A stretch of 64,000 nt of DNA, from contig RPFO01000288.1 in the NCBI GenBank assembly GCA_009746045.1, forward strand, positions 1,416,911 through 1,480,910. Direction: 5' to 3'. This document shows, piece after piece, positions 1 to 9,201 of the stretch. Position numbers and translations under genes: made by a program. This DNA is from Mesostigma viride. Taxonomy: Eukaryota; Streptophyta; Mesostigmatophyceae; Mesostigmatales; Mesostigmataceae. Numbering within the stretch: position 1 is the stretch's first letter; every line of letters begins with the position of its first letter. Below the pieces are notes generated by a model. It saw only the letters and a program-made list of their open reading frames with translations, was not told where the DNA came from and made no database searches.

Positions 1-310
1 ATCACCTGCTCTGGGTGCACTAGGTGCACCTGCACCTCCATGATGGTTCATGCCTCCTAAACAAGCACAGGCACCCAGGGGGGGCTTGAGGAGAGGGCCT
101 AGAAGGCCTGCATGACATATGGGGTGGAAGGTATGTGGCTAGGCTATAGCTAGGGTACACATGGCCTCTCAGCAGGGAGTAACTCCCTGCATGGGCAAAG
201 CATGACTCGACATTGCTACGGCTATTGCAAGGACGGGTGTGGGCCCATCACGTAGGCATACATGGCCACGTCACTAAGCTTTCTCAGTCTACACTACTGC
301 TATATATTCC
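1..310. other. Window edge, no gene seen
   Basis: No supported gene. If the LINE-like frame at 311-928 (minus strand) belongs to a larger element, the downstream part would lie here and beyond the window start, but I see no reverse transcriptase motifs. Confidence 0.4.
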
Positions 311-928
311 CTAGGCTGGGGTGGCTGGGGTGGCTGGGGTGGCTGGGGTTGCAGGGGTCGCCTGCCAGGGCTTGTGGGCGACGTAGATGTCCGCCCCCTT
401 CCAGTAGACCGGCTTCTGCCCCGCCGTCTGCCGAAGCTGGAGGTAGGTCGGCCATGGCTCCCGTCGCCGTTGTTGCTGCGTCAAGGTCAAGTCGTCGTCC
501 AGCGTGTAGGCGGTCCCCCCAAGCCGCTTGCGACACTTGAGGAACTCCATCTTATCCGCCATGGTGTCAAAGGTGAGGAGCAAGGGGGAGGGGCCGGCCT
601 TACCCCGCGAGCGGGGAAGGCGGGTCACCCCCCGCGGCTTGCCCTTACCAGTGATAGCCATGGGGACAAGGATTTTGTTCTCAAACGCCAGGGCAAGGGT
701 CTCGGAGGTCTCGTCCTGCAGCGGGTCGAAGTGCTTGACTATGACGTTAAGGCTGCGCTTGGCGAGCTCGGCCTCCTCGCGGAGGTCCAGCGTCTGCTGC
801 TTAAGCTGGGCGGCGACGGCGGTGGTGGTGGAGGTGGCGTGTTGCTTAAGCATGTCCGCCCAGGTCGGGATGGGAGGAGCATCGCCGGCAGGGCCAGCAG
901 GGGCTGGCCGAGCGGCGATGTCCTTCAC
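311..928 (-). CDS. LINE ORF1-like RNA-binding protein (partial or degraded)
   Basis: An open frame of about 205 codons. The frame opens with a GTG at 928; the first ATG is at 853, so the start is uncertain. The N-terminal half is Ala/Pro-rich and then charged and probably helical (TLDLREEAELAKRS), like a short coiled coil. The C-terminal half has the signature of the RRM plus C-terminal domain of LINE ORF1 proteins: a phrase like DDDLTLTQQQRRR, followed about 20 residues later by KPVYWKGADIYV. ORF1 proteins coat LINE RNA and act as nucleic-acid chaperones. The tail degenerates into Thr-Pro-Ala repeats made by a 9-bp tandem repeat. No ORF2 is visible. The family call rests on motif resemblance only. 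Confidence 0.5.
   Translation of the reverse strand: MKDIAARPAPAGPAGDAPPIPTWADMLKQHATSTTTAVAAQLKQQTLDLREEAELAKRSLNVIVKHFDPLQDETSETLALAFENKILVPMAITGKGKPRGVTRLPRSRGKAGPSPLLLTFDTMADKMEFLKCRKRLGGTAYTLDDDLTLTQQQRRREPWPTYLQLRQTAGQKPVYWKGADIYVAHKPWQATPATPATPATPATPA
313..350. repeat. 9-bp tandem repeat (GGCTGGGGT)n
   Basis: About four copies of GGCTGGGGT. On the minus strand they encode the Thr-Pro-Ala repeats at the end of the LINE-like frame. Confidence 0.8.
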
Positions 929-937
929 CGCCTGAGC

Positions 938-1070
938 GGTTTGCCCATTAATTAATTAATTAATAGACACGTGACTGCGTCACGTGAGCATAAGTCCTCA
1001 GTGGGAGGGGAGCATGGGATGGAATGGATGGTATAAGCTATCTAGGTCCTAGTTACAGGGTTTGCCCATT
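938..1070. repeat. 12-bp direct repeats flanking a 109-bp AT-rich segment
   Basis: GGTTTGCCCATT occurs at 938-949 and again at 1059-1070. The segment between starts with (ATTA)n and contains the palindrome at 968-986. Direct repeats of this length look like a target-site duplication around a small insertion, but no element type is identifiable. Confidence 0.4.
968..986. promoter_or_regulatory. G-box palindrome CACGTGAC-TGC-GTCACGTG
   Basis: A perfect 8-bp inverted repeat with a 3-base loop. Each arm holds a CACGTG core, the G-box/E-box bound by plant bZIP and bHLH factors. No downstream gene is apparent, so a regulatory role is speculative. Confidence 0.3.
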
Positions 1071-1135
1071 GTCCTAGGGAAAATCGGCCAAAAATAGCGT
1101 CTTTTTCTATTTTTAGCACATAACTGTCACATGGT

Positions 1136-1152
1136 GGGGGGTAGTACCCCCC
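1136..1152. repeat. Short perfect hairpin GGGGGGTA-G-TACCCCCC
   Basis: Inverted repeat with 8-bp arms and a single-base loop, followed by a T-rich run. Function unknown. Confidence 0.5.
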
Positions 1153-1362
1153 CAAATGGTTGGAATTTTTTTTTTTAATCATATTTATGCGCTGGTTGTC
1201 TCCTTGATATTTATGGTCCCCCATCATAACTGGATTTTTATCACATGCCTAGGTATGGTTTCCAGAAAAGTGCCCTTTTGGGATGTCATGTCCCCTTAAT
1301 TTATTAATTAATAGGCAAAAATGTCAATAACTGCAAATTTACCCCGACTAGGTTGTCCCCAG

Positions 1363-1407
1363 TTAACAAATTAACAAATTAACAAATTAACAAATTAACA
1401 AATTAAC
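1363..1407. repeat. 8-bp tandem repeat (TTAACAAA)n
   Basis: About 5.6 copies of TTAACAAA. A related 8-bp array, (GCTAATTT)n, lies at 1939-1970. The 12-mer TTTACCCCGACT occurs next to both (1338-1349 and 1981-1992). Confidence 0.8.
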
Positions 1408-2029
1408 GCCGGCGGACTACCTGCGGACTGCTCGACGCGGAGTCGCCGGGCTACAAGTTCCGTACTTTACCAAACTCAGCCTTAGAGGCCGCCGCACCAA
1501 TTTTTACTTCTTTCCGTCACATGGCTTGCGTTGGGTTCATCGACGAGCATCGACGCTCATCGACGGTGCAATCTGACGGCGGAGAATAAGTTCGCCACAG
1601 CATAGCGCGACGCAAGGGCTAAGATCCGAGAACGTGACATGCAAAGCTTTATACCGCATCGCTAACCGGAAATTCCGTCCAACACCGTCGTACAGTACTG
1701 CCAGTCGACCGCACCTCTGCCTCTTAACCGTCGAATGCGCAATCGATCTAGAAAGTAGAAACGTCTCCGCGACACTTCCGCGATTTCAGTACTTTCCGTC
1801 ACCCTTGACAGTTTTCGTACAATACTACAAATTTACGCCAATAGAAACTCGCCTCCATACAGTACATATATCTCGATAGAGGCGTGCGTCTTATTTAATT
1901 TCAAGGTACATCTTAATTAATCTCGCCCCCCGGCCTCCGCTAATTTGCTAATTTGCTAAATTTGCTAAAAAAGAGCCAATTTTACCCCGACTGCATACCT
2001 AATGCTATTGTAAGTCACGGTTAACCTTG
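1408..2029. other. Host flank, no gene supported
   Basis: Short open frames such as 1634-1879 lack recognisable motifs. The stretch ends with the AT-rich 8-bp array at 1939-1970 and the target site of the retrotransposon nest. Confidence 0.4.
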
Positions 2030-2034
2030 ACAGG

Positions 2035-2764
2035 TGTAACAGTATTTTCTGACAGTGTGTATACTGTTACATCCAAGTGGACGTGAACTTGGAGTTCAGC
2101 GTCCAGTGTAAATGGCTGAGTCTTTTGTACGGCCAAAGTGTAATGATTCCTGGCCTGACTTGACTTTTTGGGACTTATATGCGGAGTGCCCTTTTGATGG
2201 TCCTTTGTGTTGGGCCCTGGACGGTACGGGACAGTACCTTGGAATCCATGTGTAATCTGACTGATGTCAGTTAGTATCATTCGTAAGTTAGGGGTGTAAA
2301 GCATACAGAGAGAGAACCTTACCGGTTCATCTGTGTTCTGATTGGCTGAGACCTGTAGGATTGCGTTGGACTCCTCTGTGTCGGCGGGGACATAAGCTTT
2401 GCCTGTTTGTCACCATAGCCATCAGGCGGATACCCCCAATTATGTGAAGTTATTTCTAATAACCAAACATGCTCACTTCAGGCCCTGTTATTGGACAGCC
2501 ATATCCGATAGACAGGAAGTCTTGTGTCTGTATGAACAAGCAGAGAGACGCCCGACCAAAAGGGGACCACCGCTCTCTATCGCGTAAGTACCGTCTCGTA
2601 GGAATGGCCTCTAGACGGGAAACGACCACCCTCTACGATTCCTGGAGAGTGCTAAGAATCTCCCCTGTCTCTTGGGGTTTGATAAGTCCGTTCTGTCTTT
2701 AATGACAGGAGGTAAAAGATCTGTGCATTTAGTGGAGCAGAGGCCACCATTTTATTCTGTTACA
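2035..2764 (+). repeat. 5' LTR of LARD-A1
   Basis: 730 bp, beginning TGTAACAG and ending CTGTTACA (perfect inverted termini). The first 37 bp form a hairpin with TGTAACAGTAT and ATACTGTTACA arms. Confidence 0.92.
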
Positions 2765-4363
2765 TTGGTAATCGGAGGTTTGACCTCTGAACAGACTTAT
2801 CAAAGCATGGGACGAGTTTCCGTGTACTGACTCTTTCAGTATACACCAACCATTTCCGCCTACCAACGTTTTTTCTACCGAGGGAAGAACAAGAACGATA
2901 GCATTCGTCCTGGTTGAGACATTTAGAAGAAAGCTTTCTATCTAGCTCAGCGGCCAGTCACCTGGCGGTTTCACTAACCCTGCTGAACTGTATAGAGTGC
3001 ATTCTTCACTGGGCAGCGCATTTCTTTTTGCAGTCTGTGTTGCGGAATAGGCTATGCGTCTGGCATGGGACGTTCTCACGAACAAGCCGAGCCAGACCAC
3101 ATTTTCCTGAGCCCAAGCTAACGCATCAGACCAGCCAACTCAAGTGATTCTGCCGCTGTCGCCTATTCGACACGGCGTCAATCTGCCCGACCCGCTGAAA
3201 CGGCAACGAGCTCTACACGACAACAACAATCAGCCGACACAGTGTGGTGGTGGTAACGAGTTCTTCCAGTCGTGCCAATGCCTTCTTTTTCAACGACTAC
3301 ATCTGCCAGTTTTAGTGACAACATCTTCATGTTTCGGCAACAACCTTTCGCTCTAGCGCCGACGTTTTGCTGTAGCAGCGACATCTGGTTGTGGCGACAG
3401 CGTCGTCTGCTGCAACGGCATCTGCTAGGCCAACATCTCGAAAAGCAGGTGGGCACATGGTGATCTCTTTTGGTTGCAGAAGAGATCCCTATAGGGGATG
3501 AGACATTTTTCTTACTGCTCACCACCATGATGCTAGAATGGAGAAGACCCAGTCCTGTAAGCAGTTTGGAGGAAGGTCTTTTCCCTGTTCTAGTCATGGC
3601 TTGTAAAAAGGGTGACAGTCCCATGTCTCTCAAGGTGTGCCGTCATACTGCGGACACCTTAAAGGTGTTGTGCCTAACACCTGCGTGCCTATAGTTAGGG
3701 AGTGCTGGCTTCTTCCCCCATAGGTTGGGAGGAGAACAACCTAGTTGTTCCCATCATTACATTATTCCATGCCTGTGATGCTGTTTTGGCATTGCTGTGT
3801 GAGTCTGAGCTTTTAGCACTCACCATAGGCTTGCGTGGAGTAAATGTTTTGATTGGTGCCTGTCACTGCCCTCTAGTAGTGTATCTGGTACATTGTAGGG
3901 TCTCACCCACCGTAAAAATTTTCTGGGAGGGTGTGGATCTGACCAGACACCTTGTGCATGGTTCTGGCACGTACCAGCACACAGCCAGATAGTTAGTAAT
4001 AGAAAAGCTATCCATTCCAGGATGGTTTTGATAGTCAGTAGTTTACTTAGAATACAACCAGGACTTGGGTCAGCCAGCATTCAATGTTATTTCTTGGTGC
4101 AGGCTGAAACTTGTACCCCTGTCCTGGGTAGTCACGGGCACTTGTATTATCTATGGATGGTGTGCTCTATTGCATCTATGGCTTGGCTTGCCTCTGTAGA
4201 TGTGATAGAGTACTGCACTCTATAGATAGTACGATGTGCACCTCTTCAGTTGCATAGTATAGACATCTTGCAGCTGTAGGTAGCTACTGCGGTGCCTCTT
4301 TTGAGTGCATGCTTCTGCAGTGCCTCCTTGGGCGCATCTCTGCATGTTCTCTGGTCTTGCACA
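2765..4363 (+). other. LARD-A1 internal region, 5' part, non-coding
   Basis: Closely matches 23827-25407 of the second LARD-A copy. It contains the PBS-like site at 2766-2778 and many short, unrelated frames. No gag or pol motif was found. Confidence 0.7.
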
Positions 4364-6097
4364 CATATCCCTTAAATGGTATCCAACTCACTGTTATAAA
4401 TATCAGTCAGTTAACAACTTGGCATCATAATGCCCACAAACCAACCTAATAACAATTTTAGTATCCATATTGGGACCAAAGCACACACATATATTGACCT
4501 CCTTGGGGGTCACGTCATTGGTCATATTGCAATGTCCTATGGGTGCTAAATATAGCACCCCCTGGCAGGGGGTGCGCAGGGTGCGAGAAAAGAGACACAT
4601 ATAATGCAATATTGGATGTCAAATCACGCTTGTTGGTCCTGGTCTTGCCAAGGCAGTTGAATGGGAAGCCAGTAAGGGCCTCTGAACACTGACATCATGG
4701 GTTGTCCCAGGGACCCAGCTGCGGCACTAAAAATAACTGCCCGCTATAAATAGCGGACAGTTTGGCTGGTGACGTTTGCTAGCATTACAAAGCTAAATTC
4801 TTATCCCCTAGCAACAAAAAACATCATGGATGATCAAACATGCTAATTACATCCTGTCCAGGCTGCAGAACATCCATCATAGCATATAAAGATAGGTAAC
4901 CACGCCTATGCACAGTCACATTTGTACGTATCATAGCATGGTAAGGGCACACCCTTGAAACCACACAAGCCAAACACGATGCTCACTTTTTTCTTGTGCT
5001 GATGCTGTAATAAACAAGTGCAAGTAAGCCTAGCTCAATGACAATGCTAGCTAGTGCTCCCTGTATGCTGGGCTTTATCATACTAGCTGCTAACTGGCTA
5101 TGGGGTGTCCTCTACTAACAAAACCAAAAAGCTAACCAAAACCTGGCCAAGATACCATCTTTCCAAAGAATGTAGGCAAGAAAACCCATCACAATACCAT
5201 GCACAACATATTTAAGCATTACATCGATCGTTACTCTAGTATATAGGATGAAGACGCAGCTAACCATGAGCACACGGATGATAAACTGGGCGAAATGGTT
5301 GTACACAGCCACCACGACAAACCATTGCATAAAAGTAGTAAGGAGGGAGCTTTAACATAACGAAACCTGAATAATAAGTCCGGGACTACTTACCGAACGA
5401 TAAAACCACTTTACCTCCTTCACGGCAGCGGCAGGGACTGCAAACTGCGCCAGGTCCAACTACCGCAAAAAAGGCTGTCTGACAGGTAGCAAGCTCATGA
5501 CAGAAACGATGCCCCGAGGCTATTCTGGCCCACAGCGCTGATGAACTATGCGATATACATCATAAGAAAGTTAATCGTTGCGAAATATTCAATGATAAAA
5601 CGGCAAATACCAAGTGCTAGCTTCATCGGCATCCCCGTGGTAGTGAACGCGTGTTGACGCAATAAAAACCAGCCCGAGATGATTGCGCGCCTCGTTAGAG
5701 GTTGCGCAACTAGGTCTATAGCATCCTTATGACGAATAAAGTGTGCCTACAAATTTTGGAACGAATCCATGCATCGACGCTCCTGCGCCAGTCAGTTTTC
5801 TGCACCGCCATGGCGGCAAATCTGCACGGACGTCAATATTTTACATTCACGTTTTCGTCCCATTGAAAAGGGTACCCCCTGTACTTTGGTCAATAATTAG
5901 TCCCTGTGTACTTGTCAGAATGTAGTGATGTTTAGGTACGGGACGTAGCACACATCTGGCTGAAGATGCCTGGCTAAAAATATCATGGAAATACCTACTG
6001 GCATTTGCGTTATGCTCCCAACCAACTGTCCGCTATTTGTAGCGGGCAGTTGGTACTGCCCGCTATAAATATCAGTCAGTACCATTTAAGGGATATG
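4364..6097. mobile_element. TIR-flanked insertion of about 1.7 kb, no transposase seen
   Basis: Perfect 18-bp terminal inverted repeats: CATATCCCTTAAATGGTA at 4364-4381 and its reverse complement at 6080-6097. The second LARD-A copy lacks the segment (it reads GCACACATAGGTGCC near 25410), which proves insertion. The ends also carry a direct TATAAATATCAGTCAG motif, and there are internal hairpins near 4738-4761 and 6026-6049 with arms like CTGCCCGCTA/TAGCGGACAG. No transposase is recognisable, so it is probably a non-autonomous DNA transposon. The target duplication is ambiguous, so the superfamily is open. Confidence 0.7.
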
Positions 6098-6891
6098 AGG
6101 TGCCTTGATTGCGTGAACTAGCTATTTTGTTCACTGCTGAGAACATTGTAATGGGCAGGGTCAAGTATTTCCTTTTCTTCTTTTTTTAGTAGAAAGGATG
6201 CTTGTTCACTGGGTCCCATAAGGAGTATGGTCATCAAGTTCGCTGCATAGGACGTACTTTACGTCTGCCCTTGATGACTCAGGTTGGCAATAGTTAGTTT
6301 ATTGCCATGCCTTTTAGCAATCAGCTATAGTCATAGTTTTACAGCTGGCTTGTCCTAGACACGTGGGCTGTGACGTGTTGACTCTTGTCACCCTGTGTCT
6401 TGGTTAAGACCTGCTGCTTAGGGGAGCCACTAACAGTCTCCCTGTCACCTGATTCGGGCCATACAGTAGTATATAGTATTATAGGCCACCTGTTGGGAGA
6501 AACAGTTTGTTTGTCTCCTGACCCTGCCAAGGTTGCTTGTCCTGTTTAGTTCTAGTTTTAGGTCGCCTGTTGGGAGACGCCAGCTTTGTTTGTCTCCTAA
6601 CCCTGCCAAGGCTGCCGGTATTTTCTGTACCAGTTTTGGGCTGCCTGTTGGGAGAAAATAGTTTGTTTCTCTCCTAACCCTGCCAAGGCTGCCTGTAGAT
6701 TCCAAGTGCCTAACTCTTACGTCAGTCACTCAGGTTTACATATTTCTTGTGGCCATTGGGATGTTGTAGACGTTGTGCTTATCATGGATGACGTCTATAC
6801 AGTTGCCCCTGGTTGCCTTATTATGGAAAGATGCACAGTTGGTTGATAAGATGCGTGACAGTTGTTTTTCAGTCATGAAAGCAGTCACTAG
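6098..6891 (+). other. LARD-A1 internal region, middle part
   Basis: Matches about 25410-26180 of the other copy. It contains three tandem hairpin-forming units. It ends at the Copia insertion site, with the TSD ACTAG at 6887-6891. Confidence 0.7.
6488..6715 (+). repeat. Three tandem units of about 78 bp in LARD-A1
   Basis: TGTTGGGAGA starts at 6491, 6568 and 6646. Each is followed by a T-rich stretch and a partly complementary TCTCC, then CCCTGCCAAGG. The units are retained in the second LARD-A copy at about 25788-25990. Each can fold into a small stem-loop. Confidence 0.75.
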
Positions 6892-7507
6892 AGTTGAATG
6901 AGAGTTTACCACCGAGGGAATCCATGGCTCTTGCAGGAAAGTTGCCTTTATTATAATGAGCAAACACAGACGTAAGTCACGTCAAGTCCGAGACTGCACG
7001 TAGCACAGACGACAGGGTCGTTATGCCAAGAGAGCGTGCACGCAAGAGCTAGCGCCCCAGTGTGACCAAGTCACTCATATAGCTTGCTAGGGACGCGTCC
7101 AAGTATTCAGCTGCACTGTCACAGCTGAACTGTCAATCAATTGATTACACAGACTCTGGCACGCCTTTGGCGCGCAGATCTATCAATTGTCCATACGGCT
7201 AGTCCTGTGGACCTATCCGTACACTAGTCAGCATCAATTGTCTCATAGGTCCTGGCGCGCTACAGTGCGCCTACCTATCAATTGACCATCAAGTCCTGTA
7301 CAAGTCCTGTCAACGTCCTGCGGACTATCAAAGTGACACTTGTACATCCTGTGTCCGTACGCGCCCACAGTGGCGCGCCGGGTACTGTCGGCACAGCCTA
7401 GGAAACGTCATAACTTTTACGTTCCTTAACCAAATGAGGCGTTCAAGGTGCCGTTGGAAAGAGCGTAACAATCTCTATCCATCTAACGTAAATCCTTTAC
7501 GTTAACT
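6892..7507 (-). repeat. 3' LTR of the Copia-like element
   Basis: 616 bp, near-identical to 14125-14740. On the coding strand it begins AGTTAACG and ends TTCAACT, so the termini are AGTT/AACT rather than the usual TG/CA. Confidence 0.88.
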
Positions 7508-7528
7508 CCAATCCCTTCTTTTCTTTAG
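7508..7528 (-). promoter_or_regulatory. Polypurine tract of the Copia-like element
   Basis: On the minus strand the sequence just before the 3' LTR reads AAAGAAAAGAAGGGATTGG, a good primer site for plus-strand DNA synthesis. It fixes the orientation of the element. Confidence 0.75.
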
Positions 7529-8457
7529 GGATTACATCCCCTGCCAGGGACCCTTGAAGTAGCTTGAAATGTCCTTCACTCCAGCTTGAAGCTTGAACAG
7601 ATGTCTTTAATGGCCAATGCCATTCCCCCAGCCCTTTCTTTTAAGGAACTGGAAAAGAAACAGATCTGCCACAGGGAAAACCATTTCATGAGAAATGGAT
7701 AAAAACCTATGGAAGTGGCATTACAGAGTACCACCAGATATTAGAAACACACAAAATTAAATACATACAGGTTAATTCTATGAGGTCTTCTCCAGGAATT
7801 AATCCCATCACCTCGGTAGAGCCTCCAGTACAATGACCTTCTGGCGGTGAGTTACATTAATCCCAGATACTAATCCCATAAAACCCAGTACATATCTAAT
7901 ATAAGCACAATAAATCCATGACAATTGAAATACCACTTGACAAAGTAAGACGTATTACAATAGTTTCCCCGTCATACTCTCAACAGGTTAGTATTGGCGC
8001 CCGTCTTATGGCGCCCGTCTACTTGTCAGATGATAAATTGCCACAGCAAACAAATGACAAAATGAAACACATAGGCAACAATTAAATCCTGCCCTGGGGA
8101 ACTAGGGAAGTCTGAACAGGTAAAACACCTGAGCAGGCCAGCTTGTAGAAACATAATACCAGGGAATCGAACCCCGCCCTATAAACCCCAGAATAAAGGT
8201 TCCCAGACCATTGTGAGAGGTATGTACAAATATACATTTCTTTTAAATAGAATACATGGTCTGTAATGGACCTGTCAACCTTGTGTAGTCAACAGCATGA
8301 ACCCCAGCCAAAACCTGGCTGTATCCTGATTAAAATCAGAGTGAGTGTACCATGGTCCATGAGCCTTAGTACAGACTAAAATACAGGTATTATGCCAGTC
8401 ACAATGCTGACACTACCACACAATCTGCTCTCCAATGCCCTATAACCAGGCACCAGC
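7529..8457 (-). other. 3' untranslated region of the Copia-like element
   Basis: About 930 bp between the RNase H stop and the polypurine tract, AT-rich, with no supported ORF. Confidence 0.6.
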
Positions 8458-9201
8458 TTAGACAGCTTGCTGAGATGGGTCCATCAGAGACTGAAGAACC
8501 TTGTATTGCACTGCTGCCTTCTGCACTAGCTTGGTCAAAGCATCAGCAGGATTGTCAACCCCAGGGATATGCTCAATATTGGCCAAGGAGGACAATTCCT
8601 TAAGAAGGAGATAATCCAAGTCCCTACTTCTGGCCATCTGCCTGTGCACAAACTGCACCATCCCCATGGAGTCTGTTTTTAGAAGAGTGGTAACCTGAAG
8701 TGGCCAAGGAGTGTTAGAAGTCATCTGATGAAGCAACTCCTTCAGATAAAGGCTTGTGTGAATGCCTTCACAAATAGCCCTGCATTCTGCCACATCACTA
8801 CTGACAGCCACCCGTTTGTGCAGGCGACTGAACCAGCTCACCAAACTCCCCAGGCCTTCCTGTCTGAGCACAAAGAGCCCTGCAGCCCTGCCCCTGACCT
8901 TGGAGACCTGCCTGCTGTCCATTGAGCTATCCACATACAGCTCCATGCAAATGGGTTGTGATAAATCCACTGCAGACAACAGAATGCCAGACGAAGCCCT
9001 GACCTGATCAGCCACCTTGGCAGACCCTAGCTCTGTCAGCATGTCATCAGGCAACCTGGCTATGACCATAAGGTCTGGCCTGGAAATGCCTGCCACCCAA
9101 GCAACCATGCCCCTCACCATGGGACACAGTGCCTGTGTGATGACTGGAGGAAGCTTGCTAATGAGGGTCTCTTGATAATCGTTGCCCCCCACCAGCAGCA
9201 T
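8458..9201 (-). CDS. Copia RNase H domain (C-terminal part of pol, frameshifted)
   Basis: This frame continues pol after a one-base slip. It contains the Copia RNase H landmarks: the phrase SRPDL near the start, an ELYVDSS strand with the first catalytic aspartate, a segment equivalent to the usual AE..A region (DVAECRAICEG), a later aspartate in LLKTDSMGM, and the closing GVDNPADALTK motif. RNase H degrades the RNA strand of the RNA/DNA hybrid during reverse transcription. The break from the RT frame falls at a run of seven G on the minus strand near 9211-9217, so one base gained or lost there explains the split. Confidence 0.85.
   Translation of the reverse strand: MLLVGGNDYQETLISKLPPVITQALCPMVRGMVAWVAGISRPDLMVIARLPDDMLTELGSAKVADQVRASSGILLSAVDLSQPICMELYVDSSMDSRQVSKVRGRAAGLFVLRQEGLGSLVSWFSRLHKRVAVSSDVAECRAICEGIHTSLYLKELLHQMTSNTPWPLQVTTLLKTDSMGMVQFVHRQMARSRDLDYLLLKELSSLANIEHIPGVDNPADALTKLVQKAAVQYKVLQSLMDPSQQAV

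Noticed and set aside
5115-5330. 71-codon hydrophobic, membrane-like ORF on the minus strand inside the TIR element
   Set aside because: Too short, no family motif, and AT-rich non-coding DNA often yields such frames.
8150-8240. tRNA-like T-arm (GGGGTTCGATTCCC on the minus strand) in the Copia 3' region
   Set aside because: No consistent acceptor, D or anticodon arms could be fitted around it.
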